The notes under the pieces: model-generated | Databases searched by the model: none | The model's input: only the letters and a program-made list of their open reading frames with translations | Told to the model about the DNA's origin: nothing | Translations under genes and position numbers: made by a program | Assembly (NCBI RefSeq): GCF_963677125.1 | Contig: NZ_OY781882.1 | Span: 1,682,501-1,746,500 of the forward strand | Length of the DNA stretch: 64,000 bases | Source of the DNA: an uncultured Desulfobacter sp. | GTDB lineage: Bacteria; Desulfobacterota; Desulfobacteria; Desulfobacterales; Desulfobacteraceae | Direction of reading: 5' to 3' | In this document: piece by piece, positions 53,687-62,824 of the stretch | How positions within the stretch are numbered: the first letter of the stretch is position 1 | Layout: every line of letters starts with the position of its first letter

Positions 53687-54664
53687 TTGAAAAAAACAAT
53701 TGTCCTGATTGAACCGACAATCATTGATGAAGGGGTAGAATATTTAACGGCGCGTCATCATGTGGTAATCGCCAAAGACGGCCGGGATGACACGCTTATT
53801 TCCTGTATCCGAAAAAATAATGCCAGTGCATTGATACCACGGACCGAAAAAATCACGCGCAAAGTGATTGAAAATTGCCCCAGCCTTAAGGTTATCGGCC
53901 AGCCAGGCGCAGGGGTGGATAATATTGATGTGGATGCATGCACTGAAAACGGCATCCAGGTGGTTCACGCCCCTTCTGGCAATGCTGTCTCCGTGGCCGA
54001 ACACACCATGATGTTCATCTTGGCGCTCAGTCGAAATCTTGCCGTGTGGGATATCAGGGTACGCCGGCACGACTGGCATTTGCGGGATACATTTTTGCCC
54101 ATGGAAATCAGAGGGAAAAAGTTACTCATTGTTGGACTTGGACACAGTGGATGGGAAGTAGCGCGTTTCGCCAGGGCCTTTGACATGCATGTGATGGGGT
54201 TTGGCCGGGCATCTTCAGCTCTGATGGAAGCCCGGGGCGTCAAAAAGGCGTCAACCCTTTATGCAGGACTGACCGAATCTGATTTTGTTACCCTGCATGT
54301 CCCGCTGACACCCGAAACATACCATATGATCTCCTGCAGAGAACTGGCCTGCATGAAAAAAAGCGCCTTTTTGATTAATGTAAGCCGAGGACCAGTAGTG
54401 GACCCCCAGGCGTTATATGAGGCCTTGGGCAGCAGATCTATTGCCGGTGCCGCCCTGGATGTAATGGACCCCGAGCCCCCCGGCCCCAACCATCCGTTGC
54501 TGGGTATGGATAATATTATTTTTACCCCACATCTTGCCGGAGATACCCTGGAAGCCAAATCCCGCTGTGTGATGACCATGGTTAAAGAGGTTGACAAGGT
54601 GCTGCGCGGAATGCCCCCGCAATACATTAAAAACCAGGAGGTTCTCTCCCAACAACGGCCATAG
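53687..54664 (+). CDS. NAD-dependent 2-hydroxyacid dehydrogenase (SerA/phosphoglycerate dehydrogenase-like)
   Basis: 325 aa from a TTG with AAGGAA upstream. D-isomer 2-hydroxyacid dehydrogenase motifs: AVSVAEHTM (about 101-109), LIVGLGHSGWEVA (the NAD-binding GxGxxG, about 146-158), TLHVPLTPET (about 204-213), FLINVSRGPVVD (about 226-237; catalytic Arg), LDVMDPEPPGPNHPLL (about 260-275; Glu) and TPHLAG (about 285-290; His). Substrate not determined. The stop codon lies within dispersed repeat copy 5. Confidence 0.88.
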   Translation: MKKTIVLIEPTIIDEGVEYLTARHHVVIAKDGRDDTLISCIRKNNASALIPRTEKITRKVIENCPSLKVIGQPGAGVDNIDVDACTENGIQVVHAPSGNAVSVAEHTMMFILALSRNLAVWDIRVRRHDWHLRDTFLPMEIRGKKLLIVGLGHSGWEVARFARAFDMHVMGFGRASSALMEARGVKKASTLYAGLTESDFVTLHVPLTPETYHMISCRELACMKKSAFLINVSRGPVVDPQALYEALGSRSIAGAALDVMDPEPPGPNHPLLGMDNIIFTPHLAGDTLEAKSRCVMTMVKEVDKVLRGMPPQYIKNQEVLSQQRP

Positions 54665-54711
54665 GCCGACCTGGTCCATCAGCACCCAAGCCCGGTCCAC
54701 AACAAAACACG
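54652..54711 (-). repeat. Dispersed palindromic repeat, copy 5 (reverse orientation)
   Basis: On the minus strand: GTTTTGTTGTGGACCGGGCT, then GGACCAGGTCGGCCTATGGCC and GTTG. The last codons of the dehydrogenase (Gln-Gln-Arg-Pro-stop) are coded by the repeat's end. Together with copy 6 it forms an inverted pair facing the two converging genes. Confidence 0.7.
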
Positions 54712-54733
54712 AAAAAAACTCAACAATTTGTTG

Positions 54734-54797
54734 GTACTTTCACATTTTATTATGGGTTGAGCCTGGGAGTTGATAAGACGTGTCGCCCATGGCGTCA
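54734..54797 (+). repeat. Dispersed palindromic repeat, copy 6
   Basis: Shares ACTTTCACATTTTATTATGG, GGTTGAGCCTGGGAGTTGATA, TGTCGCCCATGGCG with the other copies. Its end lies 4 bases from the stop of the glnQ-like gene. Copies 5 and 6 fill most of the space between convergent genes. Confidence 0.65.
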
Positions 54798-54801
54798 GCC
54801 C

Positions 54802-55545
54802 TTACAAAATCTGGCTCAAAAACAGCTTGGCTCGTTCATTTTTAGTGTGGTTAAAAAACTCATCAGGCGTCCCCTGTTCAACAATGGCACCATGATCCAT
54901 AAAAATGATCCTGTCCGCAACTTCTCTTGCGAATCCCATTTCATGGGTGACAACAACCATTGTCATCCCCTCTTTGGCAAGTTTTGTCATAACATCCAAA
55001 ACTTCTCCGATCATTTCAGGGTCAAGGGCTGAGGTGGGTTCATCAAAGAGCATGATTTTCGGGGTCATGGCAAGGGCTCTTGCAATGGCAACCCGCTGCT
55101 GCTGACCACCGGAAAGTTTGCCTGGATATTCATCCGACTTTTGAAGAATACCAACCTTTTCAAGCAATTTTGTTGAAATCCCGGTGGCTTCTTCACGGGT
55201 TCGTTTTCTGACAACCATCTGGGCAAGGTTCAAATTCTCCATGACCGTTTTGTGGGGAAAGACATTAAAAGACTGGAAGACCATTCCGACTTCTTCACGC
55301 ACCTTGTTGATATCGGTGGCTGCATCGTAAATATCAACACCATCAATGATAATTTTACCGGCATCAATAGTTTCGAGTTGGTTGATCGATCTTAAAAGCG
55401 TACTTTTACCAGAACCGCTCGGTCCAAGTATCACGACTTTTTCACCATCATGTACGTCCAGTGAAACGTTGTCCAATGCTTTTAAATCGCCGTAGAATTT
55501 GCTGACATTTTCTATTTCTACAAGGGGTTTGCTATTCATCGTCAC
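54802..55545 (-). CDS. glnQ: Polar amino-acid ABC transporter ATP-binding protein
   Basis: 247 aa, GlnQ/HisP type. Walker A GPSGSGKST (about 37-45), Q-loop around VFQSFNVFPHKT (about 90-101), signature LSGGQQQRVAIARALA (about 143-158), Walker B IMLFDEPTSALDPE (about 162-175). It overlaps the permease gene by 14 bases. Ligand class is read from family: polar or basic amino acids; the exact one is unknown. Confidence 0.9.
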   Translation of the reverse strand: MTMNSKPLVEIENVSKFYGDLKALDNVSLDVHDGEKVVILGPSGSGKSTLLRSINQLETIDAGKIIIDGVDIYDAATDINKVREEVGMVFQSFNVFPHKTVMENLNLAQMVVRKRTREEATGISTKLLEKVGILQKSDEYPGKLSGGQQQRVAIARALAMTPKIMLFDEPTSALDPEMIGEVLDVMTKLAKEGMTMVVVTHEMGFAREVADRIIFMDHGAIVEQGTPDEFFNHTKNERAKLFLSQIL

Positions 55546-56326
55546 TTATCTTATCCTCCATAATGCCCACAAGTTTTGACAGGATCAATGTGATTACAAG
55601 GTAGATAAGGGCTACCATTGTGTATGTTTCAAAATAATCAAATGATTCGGACGCAAATTCTCTGCCGCGCCTTAAAAGATCGGAAACGGCAAGGATTGAA
55701 ACAAGTGAGGAATCCTTTAAAAGGGCGATAAATTCATTTCCAACAGGGGGGAGTATGGTTTTCACCGCCTGGGGAAGGATCACGTGCTTGGTTGTTTGTG
55801 ACGAAGTCATCCCAAGGGATCTGGCGGCCTCTGTCTGACCCTTTGGAATGGCATCAATCCCGGCTCGAAAAATTTCCGCCATATAGGCACCATAACAAAT
55901 CGACATGGCAATAATTGCGCAGACCTGGGCCGGCAATTGAACAAATTTCCCCAATGCAAAGTAAATGTAAAAAAGCTGAACCAGCAGTGGAATTCCCCGG
56001 ATAATTTCAACATAAAGAGAAGCCGCTCCGTTAAGGAACCTGTTTTTGGATATTCTGCCAAGCCCTGCAATCAGACCAAACACCAAGGATAAAAGAATAG
56101 ATGCAATGGTTACTTTGAACGTTACATAAATGCCATCCGGCAAAAATTTAATTATATCAAGGTATGGGTCGGGCTTAAAATAGACGAGCGCAGCAATAAT
56201 TGATATGGCACCGATAAAGGTCACCCGCCAAGCAGTGAACAATCCCACATCATCTTTGTTTGGGATTGCACCACCGTCAGAAATCTCTATTTTTTTTGGT
56301 TTTTCAGCACTACCAGACATTGGCAT
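55532..56326 (-). CDS. Polar amino-acid ABC transporter permease (HisM/GlnP type)
   Basis: 264 aa. A hydrophilic leader of about 40 residues, then five or six membrane helices. The EAA-type loop is around EAARSLGMTSSQTTKHVILPQA (about 172-193). N-terminal AFxG-like RGIPLLVQLFYIYFALG is the family's signature. It overlaps glnQ and lies about 110 bases downstream of the binding-protein gene, with a terminator between them. Confidence 0.88.
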   Translation of the reverse strand: MPMSGSAEKPKKIEISDGGAIPNKDDVGLFTAWRVTFIGAISIIAALVYFKPDPYLDIIKFLPDGIYVTFKVTIASILLSLVFGLIAGLGRISKNRFLNGAASLYVEIIRGIPLLVQLFYIYFALGKFVQLPAQVCAIIAMSICYGAYMAEIFRAGIDAIPKGQTEAARSLGMTSSQTTKHVILPQAVKTILPPVGNEFIALLKDSSLVSILAVSDLLRRGREFASESFDYFETYTMVALIYLVITLILSKLVGIMEDKISDDE

Positions 56327-56393
56327 TTTTTCTTTCTTTCCTTGTCTAAATTGATAACCATATCATCGTCATGGCACTTTTTATGACGCAATT

Positions 56394-56424
56394 AAAAAAG
56401 CCTGATCAAAATGATCAGGCTTTT
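56394..56424 (-). terminator. Intergenic terminator between binding protein and permease
   Basis: GCCTGATCA and TGATCAGGC pair perfectly around AAA, followed on the minus strand by TTTTTT. It lies just after the binding-protein stop. Such intercistronic hairpins usually reduce, rather than abolish, downstream expression, giving an excess of binding protein. Confidence 0.85.
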
Positions 56425-56436
56425 GTCAAAATCAAA

Positions 56437-57195
56437 TTATTTGAGCCATTTTTTCTCAAGCTGCTTGTCAATGCCTTTAGCCTGTACAGCCTTGATCCCT
56501 TTGTTAAGCAGGTCAACAAGATCTTTGTTCCCTTTTTTAACAGCAATGCCGTAATTTTCTTGGGTAAAAGGTTCACCGGCAATCTTAAATTGACCTTTGT
56601 AGTTTGCTTTCTGCAGTGCATAATTCGCCGCAATGGCGGTATCACAAACAACACCGTCAAGTCTTTTTGCTGCCATGTCTTCAAAAGTAAGGCCGATTTC
56701 ATCGTAAGATTTGAGCTCAACACCTTTGACTTTCTTAATTTCCATTGCACCGGTTGTACCAATCTGGGCACCTACTTTTTTGCCTTTAAGATCTGCAACA
56801 ACTTTTGCAGAGGAAGCAGCAGGCACAACAAGCACCTGACCAGCATTTACATACGGCAGTGAAAAGTCCATTGCTTTTTTACGTTTGTCTGTGATGGTTA
56901 CCGAAGAGATGATTGCATCGTATTTACCAACTGCAACCCCCGCAAAGATTCCGTCCCAAGCCGTATTTTTGATGTCGACCTTAAATCCGGCTTCTTTGGC
57001 AATGGCATTCATGTAATCAATATCAAAGCCCACAAGGTTTTTATTTTCATCAACCATCTCCATTGGCGGCCAGGTTGCATCCGATGCAACGGTAATAACT
57101 TTTTCAGTTTCACCGGCAAAAACGCTTCCAGGCATTGCTGTTGCAAACAAGGAACCGACAGCGCACAGCACTGTAATTAGCTTAAATAATTTCAT
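56437..57195 (-). CDS. Polar amino-acid ABC transporter substrate-binding protein
   Basis: 252 aa. Signal peptide with Ala-rich end (SVFAG), then the SBP_bac_3 pattern: ITVASDATWPPMEM, NLVGFDIDYMNAIAKEAG, AWDGIFAGVAVGKYDAI, VTITDKRKKAMDFSLPY, GAQIGTTG, then FTQENYGIAVKKGN near the end. No lipobox, so a free periplasmic protein. First gene of the sbp-permease-glnQ unit; a strong terminator separates it from the next gene. Confidence 0.9.
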   Translation of the reverse strand: MKLFKLITVLCAVGSLFATAMPGSVFAGETEKVITVASDATWPPMEMVDENKNLVGFDIDYMNAIAKEAGFKVDIKNTAWDGIFAGVAVGKYDAIISSVTITDKRKKAMDFSLPYVNAGQVLVVPAASSAKVVADLKGKKVGAQIGTTGAMEIKKVKGVELKSYDEIGLTFEDMAAKRLDGVVCDTAIAANYALQKANYKGQFKIAGEPFTQENYGIAVKKGNKDLVDLLNKGIKAVQAKGIDKQLEKKWLK

Positions 57196-57266
57196 AATAC
57201 TCTCCTGTATATTCTATGTTTAAAATAAATTTAAGCCTGTTAAATACGCATTAGACTTTTTTAAGT

Positions 57267-57299
57267 CAAACGAAAAAAGAGGCATCTCTTTTTTGTTTG
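57267..57299. repeat. Inverted repeat in the divergent promoter region
   Basis: CAAACGAAAAAAGAG and CTCTTTTTTGTTTG pair over 14 positions (one mismatch) around GCAT. It lies between the divergent amino-acid transporter and EamA genes. Either a transcription-stop structure or a regulator-binding palindrome; a small GACTT-TTTT-AAGTC hairpin lies just before it. Confidence 0.5.
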
Positions 57300-57453
57300 C
57301 CTTTGTTTTTGAATTATGATTAATAATCCAGCCTGAATTTTGTGGATACTGGACAATTTCAGAAAAAGAAAATTTTATATTCGGTATATTCAGTATCATA
57401 TGACAAAACAGGCTGCCTGAAAAGGTAAAAGCGCTCAAAAAAAGTGATAATTT

Positions 57454-58329
57454 ATGATGCTTCAAAATAAAAAATTAAAAATCGTAGGTGCTTATGTTCT
57501 TCTGATTTTAACAACCTTTTTCTGGGGCGTTACTTTCGTTGTTGTTAAAGATGCGGTGAACCAGGTATACGTTTTTGTTTTTCTTGCCCAAAGATTTAGT
57601 GCAGCCTCATGTATTCTTCTGCTGCTGTGGCCGTTTTTGAAACGGCCGATAGACGGCAAAACACTTTTAAAAGGTTGTATTTTAGGCGTGATGCTTTTTG
57701 GTGGCTTTGCGCTTCAGACGCTGGCGCTTTTATATACATCAGCATCCAATACGGCTTTTTTAACCGGGCTGAATGTTGTTTTTGTCCCGCTGTTATCAGC
57801 CGTTATTTTTAGAAAAGCGATCGCGGCCAAATCCATTGCCGGTGCCGTGCTCGCCTTTATCGGACTCTATCTTTTATGTGCAACGGGTACAAGCTGGTCT
57901 TTTAATAAGGGAGATCTTTTAAGCTTTGCCTGCTCAATATGCATTGCTATCCATATTATATATACCGGGAAATACGCCCGGCAGTGTGATGTTTACTGGC
58001 TGACAACGATCCAACTGAGTGTGATCGGCCTGCTGAGTCTGCTCATCGCTTCCCTTACAGGGCATGATGCACTTGCCTGGTACCCTGAAATCCGTGATGC
58101 TCTTATTATTTGTGCATTGTTTGCAACGATATTTGCATTTCTGGTTCAAACAGGTATGCAGCAGTTTATCAGTGCATCCTCAACCGCTCTGATATTCTGC
58201 CTTGAACCGGTTTTTGCCGCAATTTGCGCCTATTTCCTGATTGACGAAATTATAGGCACAAATGGTCTGATTGGTGCAGGCCTGATTCTTTCCGGGATGA
58301 TTCTTTCAGAAATCAAGTTCAAAAGGTAA
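57454..58329 (+). CDS. EamA/DMT family transporter (drug/metabolite exporter)
   Basis: 291 aa with two EamA repeats of about five helices each (first TTFFWGVTFVVVKDA, about 20-34; second IYTGKYARQCDVYWLTTIQLS region). About ten membrane segments in total. Substrate unknown; many family members export amino acids or their analogues, which would fit the divergent amino-acid importer, but this is inference. Convergent with mfd, four bases apart. Confidence 0.85.
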   Translation: MMLQNKKLKIVGAYVLLILTTFFWGVTFVVVKDAVNQVYVFVFLAQRFSAASCILLLLWPFLKRPIDGKTLLKGCILGVMLFGGFALQTLALLYTSASNTAFLTGLNVVFVPLLSAVIFRKAIAAKSIAGAVLAFIGLYLLCATGTSWSFNKGDLLSFACSICIAIHIIYTGKYARQCDVYWLTTIQLSVIGLLSLLIASLTGHDALAWYPEIRDALIICALFATIFAFLVQTGMQQFISASSTALIFCLEPVFAAICAYFLIDEIIGTNGLIGAGLILSGMILSEIKFKR

Positions 58330-58333
58330 ATAA

Positions 58334-61300
58334 TTAAAAAATAGATGACAAAATCTTTTTTGTCTCAAGCAATGCCCGTGAAATATTACTGCGTTTTCGC
58401 CCAAGCTGAATACGGACACTTGTTTTTTTGACAAACTTTGCATCCACTGTTTTTTTCAGGACGGTTTCAATATCGGTCAGGCTGCGGGTCATATGGTCCG
58501 GCGAAAACTCCAGGACCAGAACGTCCGGGGTAACATCCAGACGTTTGACCCCGGCTTTGATGGCAAAAATTCTGAGCATGATTTTAAGCAGCATGTTTTC
58601 AGCAGGTTTCGGCAGGTTGCCATACCGGTCCACCAGCTCTTTTTTCATGTCGGAGATATCTGATACCCGGGTCAGACGGGACAATCTTCGATAAATGGTC
58701 AGACGTTGCTCCACCGATTCTATATAATCATCTGGAAATCCGGATGACATGGATGCGTTGATTTCAGGTTCCAGGGGTTCGGCGACATGTTCGCCTTTCA
58801 TATCTTTGACGGCATGGTCCAAAAGCTTAAGAAACATATCATAGCCCACAGCTGCGATATGACCGGACTGGGAAGCGCCTAAGGCCGTCCCTGCCCCGCG
58901 GATCTGAAGATCTTTCATGGCAATCTGGAATCCGGACCCAAGATCCCTGTGCTCCATGAGGGCTGCCAGCCGCTTTCTGGCATCTTTGGTAAGTCTGGAT
59001 TCATCTGCAATAAACAGATACGCATAGGCCTGGTCGTCCCCCCGGCCGATACGGCCGCGCAACTGGTAAATCTGGGACAAACCGAAACGCTCGGCCTTGT
59101 CTATGATCATGGTGTTGGCACTGGGGATATCCAGCCCCGACTCAATGATGGTGGTGCAGACCAGCACATTGATCTGCTGATGAATGAACTGTTCCATCAC
59201 CTTTTCAAGCTCGGTTTCGGACAATCTGCCGTGGGCCACGCCAATTTTTGCATCGGGCACAAGTTTTTGTATATTTTCAGCAGTCTTGAATATGGTCTTT
59301 ATATTGTTATGAACAAAAAAGACCTGGCCCTTTCTATCCAGTTCCTTAACAACAGCGTCCCGGACCACAGCATCTTCGTATTTGGAAATATATGAAATTA
59401 TGGGTTGGCGGTCTGCGGGTGGGGTGGTAATGACGGAAATATCCCGCATACCGGTTAAAGACATGTGCAAAGTCCTTGGGATGGGTGTGGCAGACAGCGC
59501 CAAAACATCCACAGACGCCCGTTTCTTTTTTAATTTTTCCTTGTGTTTGACCCCGAACCGCTGTTCTTCATCAATAATTAAAAGCCCAAGGGATTTAAAC
59601 ACCACATCCTTTTGCAAAAGCCTGTGGGTGCCAATGACAATATCCACTGCCCCCCCGGCTGTTCTCTTTAAAATATCGGTCTGTTCTTTTCTTGTGCGGA
59701 AACGGGACAGGCATTCGATAATAACCGGATACTCTTTGAAACGGTCCCGGAACGTGTTGAGGTGCTGCTCGGCCAGGATGGTGGTGGGTACGACCAAGGC
59801 CACCTGCTTGCCGTCGTTCACCGCCTTGAATGCCGCCCGGATGGCAACTTCGGTTTTTCCATAGCCCACATCGCCGCAAACCAGGCGGTCCATGGGCGTA
59901 TCCTTTTCCATATCCAGATGAACATCGTCTATGGCACGCAGCTGATCCTTTGTCTCTTCATAGGGGAATCCTGCTTCAAAATCATTGTAGTAGTTATCCG
60001 GACGGCTGAATGAAAAGCCTTTGGCCACTTTGCGCCGGGCATACAGATCCAGCAGTCCTGCTGCCATCTTTTCAACTTCAGCCTTGGCCTTGGCCTTGGA
60101 ATTTGTCCAGGACTTGGAGCCGATTTTATCAAGTACCGGCGTATAGCCGTCCACCCCGATATACTTGCCGATAACCTCCATTCGATCAACAGGAACATAG
60201 AGCTTGTCATCATCCTGGTATACCACTAGAATAAAATCCTGAGAAATACCGGATACGGTAAGGCTGAACAACCCCTCATACCGCCCTACCCCATGTTCCA
60301 AATGAACCACAAAATCGCCGTTTTTAAGCTCTTCGGGCGCAATGAACTGCGCCTTTAAATCCCGTTTTGCCGAGACCCTGCGACGAATGCGTTTTCTGCC
60401 GAAAATCTCACCTTCGGTCACTATACTGAAATTTTCAAGGGCAGGAATAAAACCGCTGCTCAAAGCCCCCACGGTAAAATACAATCCCGGTTTCATGGCG
60501 GAAAGATCACTGAAATCCCGGCAATATTGCGGTTCGATGCCGTAGGGTGCAAGCAGTGCATTCAACCGCTTTGCCTGGGCATCCTGGGTAAGCACAAATA
60601 AAATATATTGAACATCCTCCTGCTGTTGCCCAATCCATTCCACCAAGGGGGTTAAAGGCGTTGCGTCTTTTGTCCTGTTGCGCAAGGCTTCTGACAGCGC
60701 CCGGTTGTCTGAACACATCAAAGACAGAACATTGGCACGGCTTTTGTCCTCTTCCAGTATAACCGATTTAAAACTAAGGGATTTGGATGCAAAAATTTTT
60801 TCTTGGGTACTCTGCCAATCCCGGCAGATCGATTCTGCCGGCAGGCTTAATCGTTTTTCATCAGCCAGGGTTTTAAAATGATGCGTTAACCCGTCATGGA
60901 AATCCACGGCTTTTTGGGGCAGCACATCGGCTTCATCCAATATGAAAAAGGTGTTTTCCGGCAGGAAGTCGAACAAAGTGGCCAAGGAATCATACACGAT
61001 GGGCAGCATGGATTCGATGCCGTCGAACCGCCCTTTATCACGGATTTGATTAACGTAATCCCGGATTCTGTCCGCCGTTAATCCAGCCTGGGCACCTGCC
61101 CTTCTCAGACGGGCCTGGACATGGGGCAAACTTTGTTTTGTGATCACAGCCTCTGTGGCCGGCACAATGATGGTTTCAGCAAGTTCCTTTGTACCACGCT
61201 GGGTGTAGGGAGAAAAATGGCGTATGGACTCCACAAGATCCCCGAAAAATTCCAGGCGCACCGGCTGCTTAAGTCCCGGGGGAAAAATGTCAACAATACC

Positions 61301-61810
61301 GCCCCTGACCGCATACTCTCCAGGGTCCTCAACAAGTGTGGACCGGGTATATCCGCTTGTTTCAAGAGTTTCCAGCAACCTGTCCCTGTCAATCTCTTCA
61401 TTGGCCATAACCAGTTCAAAACTGTCTGTCATCACCTCTTTAGGCATCAAAAAAGATAAAAGCGGCTCCACATAGGTCACCAGAAGAAAGCGGTCCCGGA
61501 TGGTCTCGCTGATGCTGAACAAGGCCGCAAGTCTTGAGGCGGATGTATCTTTATGAAAGGCGATGTTTTTGGCCCCCGGATAATGGCTGCCTGGAAAAAA
61601 GATGATGCGCTGCCGATCGGTGGACATAAAAAATTCAAGATCCGACATAAAGGCCGAAGCTTTCTTGGCGTCAGGCAAAACAACAACCAAAGGCTGCTTC
61701 AACAGGGAAAACATCTGAGCAATCATCCATGCTTTCGGGGCATGGTTGGCACCCATACCAAGCATGGTGAGTCTGTTTTTTTTCAACGAATTTAAAATAG
61801 TATCAAGCAT
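58334..61810 (-). CDS. mfd: Transcription-repair coupling factor Mfd
   Basis: 1158 aa. Removes stalled RNA polymerase and recruits UvrABC. Domains in order: UvrB-like N-terminal region (about 1-300), CarD-like RNA-polymerase-interaction domain (GDFVVHLEHGVGRYEGL, about 495-511), SF2 helicase with Walker A GDVGYGKTEVA (about 648-658), DEEQ box (LLIIDEEQRFGV), SATPIPRT, TTIIESGLDIP and QLRGRIGRG, and the C-terminal D7 domain. Full length and intact. Confidence 0.96.
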   Translation of the reverse strand: MLDTILNSLKKNRLTMLGMGANHAPKAWMIAQMFSLLKQPLVVVLPDAKKASAFMSDLEFFMSTDRQRIIFFPGSHYPGAKNIAFHKDTSASRLAALFSISETIRDRFLLVTYVEPLLSFLMPKEVMTDSFELVMANEEIDRDRLLETLETSGYTRSTLVEDPGEYAVRGGIVDIFPPGLKQPVRLEFFGDLVESIRHFSPYTQRGTKELAETIIVPATEAVITKQSLPHVQARLRRAGAQAGLTADRIRDYVNQIRDKGRFDGIESMLPIVYDSLATLFDFLPENTFFILDEADVLPQKAVDFHDGLTHHFKTLADEKRLSLPAESICRDWQSTQEKIFASKSLSFKSVILEEDKSRANVLSLMCSDNRALSEALRNRTKDATPLTPLVEWIGQQQEDVQYILFVLTQDAQAKRLNALLAPYGIEPQYCRDFSDLSAMKPGLYFTVGALSSGFIPALENFSIVTEGEIFGRKRIRRRVSAKRDLKAQFIAPEELKNGDFVVHLEHGVGRYEGLFSLTVSGISQDFILVVYQDDDKLYVPVDRMEVIGKYIGVDGYTPVLDKIGSKSWTNSKAKAKAEVEKMAAGLLDLYARRKVAKGFSFSRPDNYYNDFEAGFPYEETKDQLRAIDDVHLDMEKDTPMDRLVCGDVGYGKTEVAIRAAFKAVNDGKQVALVVPTTILAEQHLNTFRDRFKEYPVIIECLSRFRTRKEQTDILKRTAGGAVDIVIGTHRLLQKDVVFKSLGLLIIDEEQRFGVKHKEKLKKKRASVDVLALSATPIPRTLHMSLTGMRDISVITTPPADRQPIISYISKYEDAVVRDAVVKELDRKGQVFFVHNNIKTIFKTAENIQKLVPDAKIGVAHGRLSETELEKVMEQFIHQQINVLVCTTIIESGLDIPSANTMIIDKAERFGLSQIYQLRGRIGRGDDQAYAYLFIADESRLTKDARKRLAALMEHRDLGSGFQIAMKDLQIRGAGTALGASQSGHIAAVGYDMFLKLLDHAVKDMKGEHVAEPLEPEINASMSSGFPDDYIESVEQRLTIYRRLSRLTRVSDISDMKKELVDRYGNLPKPAENMLLKIMLRIFAIKAGVKRLDVTPDVLVLEFSPDHMTRSLTDIETVLKKTVDAKFVKKTSVRIQLGRKRSNISRALLETKKILSSIF

Positions 61811-61887
61811 TTAAAGCCCCTGGGCATTTTTAAAACAAAGATGAGAATTTATCATCCAGGTATCAAATGTGCAAGTTTTAAACTTGT

Positions 61888-62781
61888 TTAGAAATATCTT
61901 CTAGGGTGAAATTCATGATGCATTTGAATCAGGTAATCCCGTGAAATATGAGTATAAATCTGGGTACTTGAAATATCGGAATGACCCAGCATGGTCTGGA
62001 CCGACCGCAGGTCCGCACCGCCTTCGATCATATGGGTGGCAAAGGAGTGGCGCAGGGTATGGGGGGAGACAGGCCGGACAATACCGGCATCAAGGACATA
62101 TTTTTTGATGATTTTCCAGAATGACTGACGGGTCATGGGTTTGCCTGCCCTCGCAATAAACAGATAATCACTGGACAGCTGCTTTAATGCCATGGGGCGC
62201 CCGTGATCCAGCCAAATTTTTGCCGCGTCCCTGGCTTTTGAGCCGATGGGCACAATTCTCTCTTTGGCGCCTTTGCCCATAACCCTGACAAGCCCTGCAT
62301 CCAGATTCACATCAGCCACTTTTAAAGATATAAGTTCCGTGACCCGAAGCCCTGCCCCATACATAATTTCCATCATGGCAAGATTTCTCTGTCCTTTGGG
62401 AGTTGTGACATCACAGCTGTTCAAAAGCAATTCCACCTCATTGATGGAAATGACACACGGCAAATGCTTTCCGGTTTTGGGAATATCAATATCTTTCAAG
62501 GGGTTGACAGACACCAATTTCTCTGCTGTCAAGTATTTATAAAACCCTCTTATGGAAATCAGATGCCGGGCTCTGGATCTGGCTGACAGCCCCTGGCGGG
62601 TCAAATAAACCAGCCATCCAAGAACTGCTGTAGTATCGGCATTGCCAAGATCCTCAATCCCGTTTTCCGACAGATAATTAAGGTATGAACAAAGATCTGC
62701 GCCATAGGCTGTGATGCTGTTGGCGGAAAGCCCTTTTTCTATGGTCAGATGGTCCATATATGCGTCTGCAAGTTCATACAT
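61888..62781 (-). CDS. xerD: Tyrosine recombinase XerD
   Basis: 297 aa from the ATG at 62781 (MYELADAYMDHLTIEKGLS), the usual XerC/D start; a TTG at 62859 would add 26 residues and overlap the previous gene. No strong ribosome site was seen for either. Catalytic residues are in order: Arg in GAGLRVTELISL, Lys in MGKGAKERIVPIG, HxxR in SPHTLRHSFATHM, His in LGHSDIS, Tyr in STQIYTH. Resolves chromosome dimers; sequence alone favours XerD over XerC only moderately. Confidence 0.9.
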   Translation of the reverse strand: MYELADAYMDHLTIEKGLSANSITAYGADLCSYLNYLSENGIEDLGNADTTAVLGWLVYLTRQGLSARSRARHLISIRGFYKYLTAEKLVSVNPLKDIDIPKTGKHLPCVISINEVELLLNSCDVTTPKGQRNLAMMEIMYGAGLRVTELISLKVADVNLDAGLVRVMGKGAKERIVPIGSKARDAAKIWLDHGRPMALKQLSSDYLFIARAGKPMTRQSFWKIIKKYVLDAGIVRPVSPHTLRHSFATHMIEGGADLRSVQTMLGHSDISSTQIYTHISRDYLIQMHHEFHPRRYF

Positions 62782-62824
62782 GGCTGTATCATTTAGCAGT
62801 GTTTGGGTTTTATAGCCAGGGCGC

